A stretch of 64,000 nucleotides of DNA. Origin: Trichostrongylus colubriformis (lineage: Eukaryota; Nematoda; Chromadorea; Rhabditida; Trichostrongylidae). Under the pieces are notes generated by a model that worked only from the letters and a program-made list of their open reading frames with translations, made no database searches and had not been told where the DNA came from. The stretch's first letter is position 1, and each line of letters begins with the position of its first letter. The DNA lies in the NCBI GenBank assembly GCA_963978905.1, contig OZ022258.1:42268591-42332590 (forward strand), in the 5' to 3' direction. Position numbers and translations under genes: made by a program. Shown here piece after piece: positions 59,601 through 64,000 of the stretch.

Positions 59601-60670
59601 GAAGGAGCGGCCGACGGCAGCCGGGCGATTCAACTGGTATATAATATACTGAGAAGCCCGCTGGCCTTACAGAAATGGGTCTGGAATCATTCACTCTCAG
59701 TTTCCTTCTCAAGTTTGGAGGATGGTAATCAGCGTACTGTTTCACAAATATGTTTCAGCTTTACAGGTTCCGAAGAAGGCGATTTGTTGAAAGTTAGCCG
59801 ACTATTGTAACAATCCCGAGGCTCAGCGAAATGTCTAGCAGTGGATTGAATTTTTGCAAATTTACTTTTCACATTCACGGCAGCAAAATAACGACAAAGT
59901 AACCAGCTCGCAAACATGACATTAGTAACAAGGGCGCATTAATAACTCTACAAATAGCAATCAGACAGTGTGCCACATCCTCGTAGGATGCGGACATAAC
60001 CAGCCGCAACGACTTGGTCTGTTTTCCCCCTCCTTAAATAAGTTTTTCCAGCCGCTTTTATTTGAATTTTTCGTCGAGCGCCGTCATGAACTCGTACAAG
60101 GGTAGGTATTAGAGTCCTAAAAGAGCTCAGCTATATTTGCACCACTTTTCTTTACCACTTGGCCTCTGCTTTCACTGCTGAGGAGATTGTTTACCGAAAA
60201 AGATCGCCGTCAACAGCAAGGTGTGAAATCAAGCCACACTGCCGTCAAGGACTGTTTAAAGCTTTGATGTTTGGACTCTTAAATTGTGGCAGTCTAAACA
60301 CCACAAATATGGAAATCCCCCCCCCCCCCCCATGAGCAGTACCTACAACAGCTAATAAATCCCTTCTGAAAGCTTGTATCTTTATTCTACAGATTATGAC
60401 ATGTTTGTGCACATTGTAGTAAATAAAGCAATGAAAAATGTTTTTAAGGCTGATATGTACGTACGAAGGAGGGCGCCCTACGAGGAGCCTTCAGTAGTGT
60501 AGTCTGGCTGTGTCTGGCTAGAGTGGTGAAATGGAGAAATGTCGTCTGACCAATGTTCACCACACTGCCAAACCTATTGTGTGCCTATTTTCAGGGCAAA
60601 CATAGCGGCCTGTTGCTCAAAGAGCACTGGTTGTGGCGAGAAACTTTCGCAAAAATGCAGCCTGGATAAC
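56627..60670. other. Unannotated stretch
   Basis: Several frames are open for 95-136 codons (56961-57248 plus, 57757-58167 plus, 59445-59810 plus) but none shows a domain, and I found no splice pattern joining them. A run of 15 C residues is at 60317-60331. Confidence 0.4.
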
Positions 60671-60709
60671 TAACTAACATTCGATAAACAACGGTGTCTT
60701 CTATCTACT

Positions 60710-60910
60710 ATGATCAAGTTATACAAGAAAGATTCTTCTGGGAAGTCCGATCCATTTTCAAACATTTATAGAGTGAGCGACGATGAAAATTATTTGCTAA
60801 ATCCTGTGGAATTCAGTTGGTAATTGTGCACATCCAGTCGACACTTAGCTCATCGAACAGAAGCCATCAAAAAGGAGTTAAACCCGGTTCGGAATACATT
60901 TGATGTGAAG
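60710..60910 (+). pseudogene. Copine C2-domain exon with an internal stop
   Basis: Copines are Ca2+-dependent phospholipid-binding proteins with two C2 domains and a von Willebrand A domain. The frame reads IKLYKKDSSGKSDPF...IYRVSDDE (from 60713) and, after a TAA at 60821-60823 in the same frame, LAHRTEAIKKELNPVRNTFDVK to a good donor (GTAAGA at 60911). This matches the KKDFFGKSDPF ... HRTEVxKNxLNPVW pattern of the second copine C2 domain, but has about 19 extra codons between the two halves and Arg for the usual Trp after NPV. The frame is open upstream to 60674. No vWA domain or other exon is recognisable nearby, so it looks like a decayed fragment; an unusual extra intron is the alternative. 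Confidence 0.6.
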
Positions 60911-61789
60911 GTAAGATGCTCTGCTTGAAATTTTCTACGCTTAATTATTTAGGCGATTACAAGGATCACTCCTTACCCCTTAATCCTTTGATTAAAGAGT
61001 CTCTTTCAAACTTTCGTAACGTCGTCACAAGTCCGATAGTGTGCCCTATCACCTGCGATAATGTATTTTTAGATACTTACGGAAGCCTGAATTTACTAAA
61101 TTAGTGAGCTTTCGTAAACTGCATGGATAGGAAAGCCCATTGGAGGCCATCCTGAATTCAATCGGCTACCACCTTCGTCGAGGGGAGAGAAGGGGGCATG
61201 GGGAGTCACCATGTGGTAATACCTGTCAAACTCACGGCGTTTCCTATTTCAAAGCAAACATGGCATCATTTTTGATTCTCGCCAATGGAGACAAGTACTC
61301 AAAAAACATGCCGCACTGGCCGATAGAGGGTAGTAAATTTTACATTTTCGAATCTCTCATGAGTTTTATAATCGGGGCACTCTCAGGACTCAAGGAACAT
61401 GTCCGCTTCAGTAAGTCCCCCCGCCCCCCTCCTCCACTACGCGAGGGACCAAATAGGTCCCGTCTCCCGACTTTTTTGACCTTTACAATGTACGGTTGCT
61501 CGATTCTCACCTGAAGCAAAAAAAAACATTCAACATTCATCAAATTTTCTCATAAGGTTCGTTGTGAAGTACCTTTCGCTTCTCATATGGTTACAGGATT
61601 CTGTTCCAGCGCTTATCGCTGACCTCTGCAGGTGCGGTTTCCCTCCCGTGCGGAGGAACGACCCAACGCTGAGGATTCCGACACTCGGTGTATCCTGCTT
61701 CATACTTATTTTTGAAGTTTTTGGTTTTTGTTAGGTCTGAGTTGCCGTTTGCCGCAGAACGCGAAGCGAAAGTTGTCGTAAGCATGCTG
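60911..61789. other. Unannotated stretch
   Basis: A frame at 60916-61104 begins, after a possible acceptor (TTATTTAG), with GDYKDHSLP, which might be a decayed continuation of the copine domain but is too weak to call. The 124-codon frame 61140-61514 has no domain. Confidence 0.4.
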
Positions 61790-61990
61790 AGTTAATTTCA
61801 AAAGCTTCGGTCTCGGACGGGACTCGAACCCGCACTCCGAGCTTTACGGGCATATGTGCTAATCCACTACACTGCGTAGACCCCCTTTACCGTAACTCAG
61901 CTTCCAATTGGTTATGTTAGCCATAGTTTATCAGCACTCACACGTATAACGTGATGAACGTGTGAGTGCAGATGAACTACAGTAAATATA
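61790..61990 (-). mobile_element. tRNA-like SINE, minus-strand copy
   Basis: The tRNA-like unit is 61809-61882, with GGGTTCGAGTCCCGT as T arm and AGTGTAGTGGATTAGCAC as D arm. GCTGAGTTA and TAACTCAGC stand outside it as in the other copies, followed by CACTCACACGTATAACGTG from the left module. Confidence 0.85.
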
Positions 61991-62150
61991 CATTCTACAG
62001 TAAATATACATTTAAGGGTGCGTCCGGGTGAGTTGATCATTTCCGGCTCCACACGTTTTTGGCAGGGTGAGCCACGTCGGAAATTTTGAGACAGGGACAG
62101 TAGGTTGATAGATAACCTATATCATATAACAACATATCCCCACTGTCAGG

Positions 62151-62178
62151 CCTGAAGAAGGTGTTAGACACCGAAATA
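62151..62178 (+). ncRNA. Hammerhead-like core (CTGAAGA - stem - GAAA), uncertain
   Basis: CTGAAGA is followed by A, a 5-bp stem GGTGT/ACACC with loop TAG, and GAAA, which then could form a 4-bp stem with ATAT...ATAT downstream. This follows the CUGANGA...GAAA order of hammerhead ribozymes, except for an unpaired A before the stem and no convincing stem I. It could equally be chance or coding relic sequence of a mobile element. Confidence 0.25.
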
Positions 62179-62319
62179 TAGCAAAAATATTCCAGAAACT
62201 TTTGAGACTTTCGAGGGGTCTTTTGAGTTTTTGAATATTTTGGAGCCTCAATTGTTGTGAAACATTCAGATATCCATGAGACTCCGGAACAGCACAATAT
62301 TAAATTAAATATACAATTC

Positions 62320-62450
62320 GGAAGCTAAGCTAAAGGTGAAACAGGGTCTCATTAGTGTAAGGCAGCGTGTGCACCGAGAGCATGAGGTGTGGTAAGTCCC
62401 GTCGGAACGAAGCTTTTGTCCACGACTCAGCACTCTTGTAATAACCTGCT
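62320..62450 (+). mobile_element. tRNA-like SINE, decayed copy
   Basis: GGGTCTCATTAGTGTAAGGC..., AGTCCCGTCGGAACGAAGCT and CACGACTCAGCACTCTTGTA follow the family order with many substitutions and small deletions; the cloverleaf is no longer intact. Confidence 0.7.
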
Positions 62451-62559
62451 TGTAGATTTGGAAACAGATGTTTTCTTCTGATTCACTGCACCTAGGGCTT
62501 TCAAACGATACTCAGTTTACTTCTATGCTCGTGCTTGCCTCGGAATCAACTTATAAGCA

Positions 62560-63080
62560 GCGGGAAAATTCGGGCGGAAGTAAAGAGAAGTAGCGAATAT
62601 GAAAGTCAAGATGCCTAAAGAGGACAGTGGAGAAAAACGGATGGAAATGGCCAAAAACCCGAGAAATAGGACCCCCTTCTCTCGTTGATCCTCAACGCGG
62701 GCGCCCTTCCCGTCATGAGGCGGATACTCCGAACGGATTTTCCATTATGCTGCCAAGTAAACACAAGTGAATGTTTGGAAATACGACAGCATCTTTTCTC
62801 TGGAGTAAGCTTCAGGCTAAAACTGCGAAAGCGCGCTGCAATACCTTCGATCTCACCGCATATCCTTAGCCGCTCTCATCGTAGCCAGCCAGGTATCACG
62901 TCGCTTGGAGGCGGGGTAGATCATTCGAAGGCGGCAGCTCTTATCCGTTGCGCCGTTTCTACAGCTCGAAGGTGCACTTTTTCACCAGGATTTCGCCACA
63001 GATAGCCCTTAGGCTCATAGTTTCCATGTAAGTAACTTCTTTCACGGAATCGTCAATAACCACATTACCCCTATCGCTGT
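62560..63080 (+). repeat. Dispersed repeat family copy
   Basis: This is the longest copy of the family at 33840 and 53150. It is followed at 63120-63370 by the block shared with 37195-37440, so the two blocks were probably neighbours in the ancestral element. Confidence 0.75.
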
Positions 63081-63523
63081 TCTCAAAGGTACCAGTAGAG
63101 GTAGGAGAAACTGAAATCTGGGAGTACATGTTCTCTGAAATGAACCATCTACTTCAGAAAAAGTCACATGCAAAGAAAATCGCTTCAAAAAAACGTGGCT
63201 TGAGGTCTTATGGCGACCCCGCAGCTCAGCATGCCGTCATGCGGCATGCGCCGGGGCGAGTTGCCGGGGAGGGGCGGGACAACGATCGCGGCCGGCTGGT
63301 TCAGACTCTGGCCTGTCTCGAATCCACTCCGGCTAGTGACGCAGAGGACGAGAGAGAAGGCAGATTTTCGGGTTCCTATTCCTTGATTTTTTCCGCAGTT
63401 TCATGCCGTTCTTTCGCTACTATTATTAGGTTATCGGGAAAAATCTTTCGTTTTTTAAAAACTTGCTTTTTTTCCCTCAAAACCGCTTTCCACAAAATTT
63501 CTTCTGTACATATATATGTAGTA

Positions 63524-64000
63524 CAAGTTCTCACGCATCTATAGGTATTGTTGTCTTCCATCTCCCGGATAACCCTTTTCGGCAAAATAAAAATATCAAA
63601 AGTCACCTCATTTTTAATTCCAATTTTTTTTTTCTTTGAATGGCGTTAGACAGGGGAAGGAAAAGGTGATAATCCGATGGAGCAAGATCAGGGCTATGAG
63701 GCAGCAATTTTTATCCAAGCTCTAAAATTTTTTAAAAAAAATTTAAAATTTTTTTACTACTATTGAAAAAATGACGCGCCAAAAAATTCGCTTGGATAAA
63801 AATTGCTACCCCATCCACCTTATAGCCCTGATCTTGCTCCATCGGATTATCACCTTTTCCTTTCCTGTCTAACGCCATTCAAAGAAAAAATTTTTATAAT
63901 TTTTGTATTGAAAATGAGGTTGACCTTTGATTTGTTTATTTTGCCGAAAAAGATTACCCGGGAGAGAAGACAATAATACCTATAGATGCGTGAGAACTTG
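63524..64000. mobile_element. Palindrome of two mirrored mariner fragments, cut by the window end
   Basis: The left arm starting CAAGTTCTCACGCATCTATA (63524) is mirrored by the right arm ending at 64000; the centre is near 63762. Read outward from the centre, both arms encode a piece of mariner transposase with SPDLAPSDYHLF, which holds the third catalytic Asp (plus strand 63821-63859; minus strand about 63666-63704). Both arms share a TAA where a Trp codon normally stands (LG-stop-KLLPH), so they descend from the same defective copy. The left arm has lost nine bases of the PPY segment. The palindrome continues beyond the window. Confidence 0.85.

Noticed and set aside
1..64000. CRISPR array, rRNA genes or bacterial operons
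   Set aside because: No short regularly spaced direct repeats with unique spacers, no rRNA sequence, and gene structure is clearly that of a nematode nucleus.

Overview
The window looks like a nuclear contig from a parasitic clade V (strongylid, hookworm-like) nematode. The reasons are two multi-exon genes whose closest recognisable relatives are C. elegans proteins (GTP cyclohydrolase I / CAT-4 and an Rh-type ammonium transporter of the RHR family), many introns of 60-100 bp with TTTCAG-type 3' splice sites, SL-type trans-splice acceptors just upstream of both start codons, and a load of mariner, Tc1-like, CR1 and tRNA-like repeats. The species call is an inference; no marker gene settles it.

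Layout. 1-2430: a 145-bp tandem satellite followed by a degenerate repeat field. 2993-3131: a cluster of four perfect GC-rich hairpins. 3.1-21.7 kb: gene-poor DNA with tRNA-like SINE elements (6.5-7.1 kb), an 88-bp tandem duplication, a foldback element and old dispersed repeats. 21702-23471 (+): a complete 7-exon GTP cyclohydrolase I gene of 213 codons. 25.18-29.2 kb (+): a nearly full-length CR1/jockey-type non-LTR retrotransposon with ORF1 and an endonuclease-reverse transcriptase ORF2. 30.5-33 kb: a palindromic MITE, a mariner deletion derivative and a Tc1-like non-autonomous element. 33-39.5 kb: dispersed repeats. 39552-51973 (-): a complete 12-exon Rh ammonium transporter gene of 461 codons, whose introns hold a mariner, a SINE split by a CR1 insertion, MITEs and GC-rich foldbacks. 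52-64 kb: repeats, a copine C2-domain exon carrying a stop codon (60.7 kb), two more tRNA-like elements, and a large palindrome made of two mirrored mariner fragments that runs off the right edge.

The two intact genes are convergent and about 16 kb apart. Nothing in the sequence links their functions: one makes the first intermediate of tetrahydrobiopterin (cofactor for serotonin, dopamine and phenylalanine hydroxylation), the other moves ammonia across membranes. Most other open reading frames of 60-150 codons lie in repeats, have no recognisable domain and no splice context, and were left out. Exon joins were worked out by hand from splice signals, reading phase and family conservation; both genes give a closed frame across all exons.
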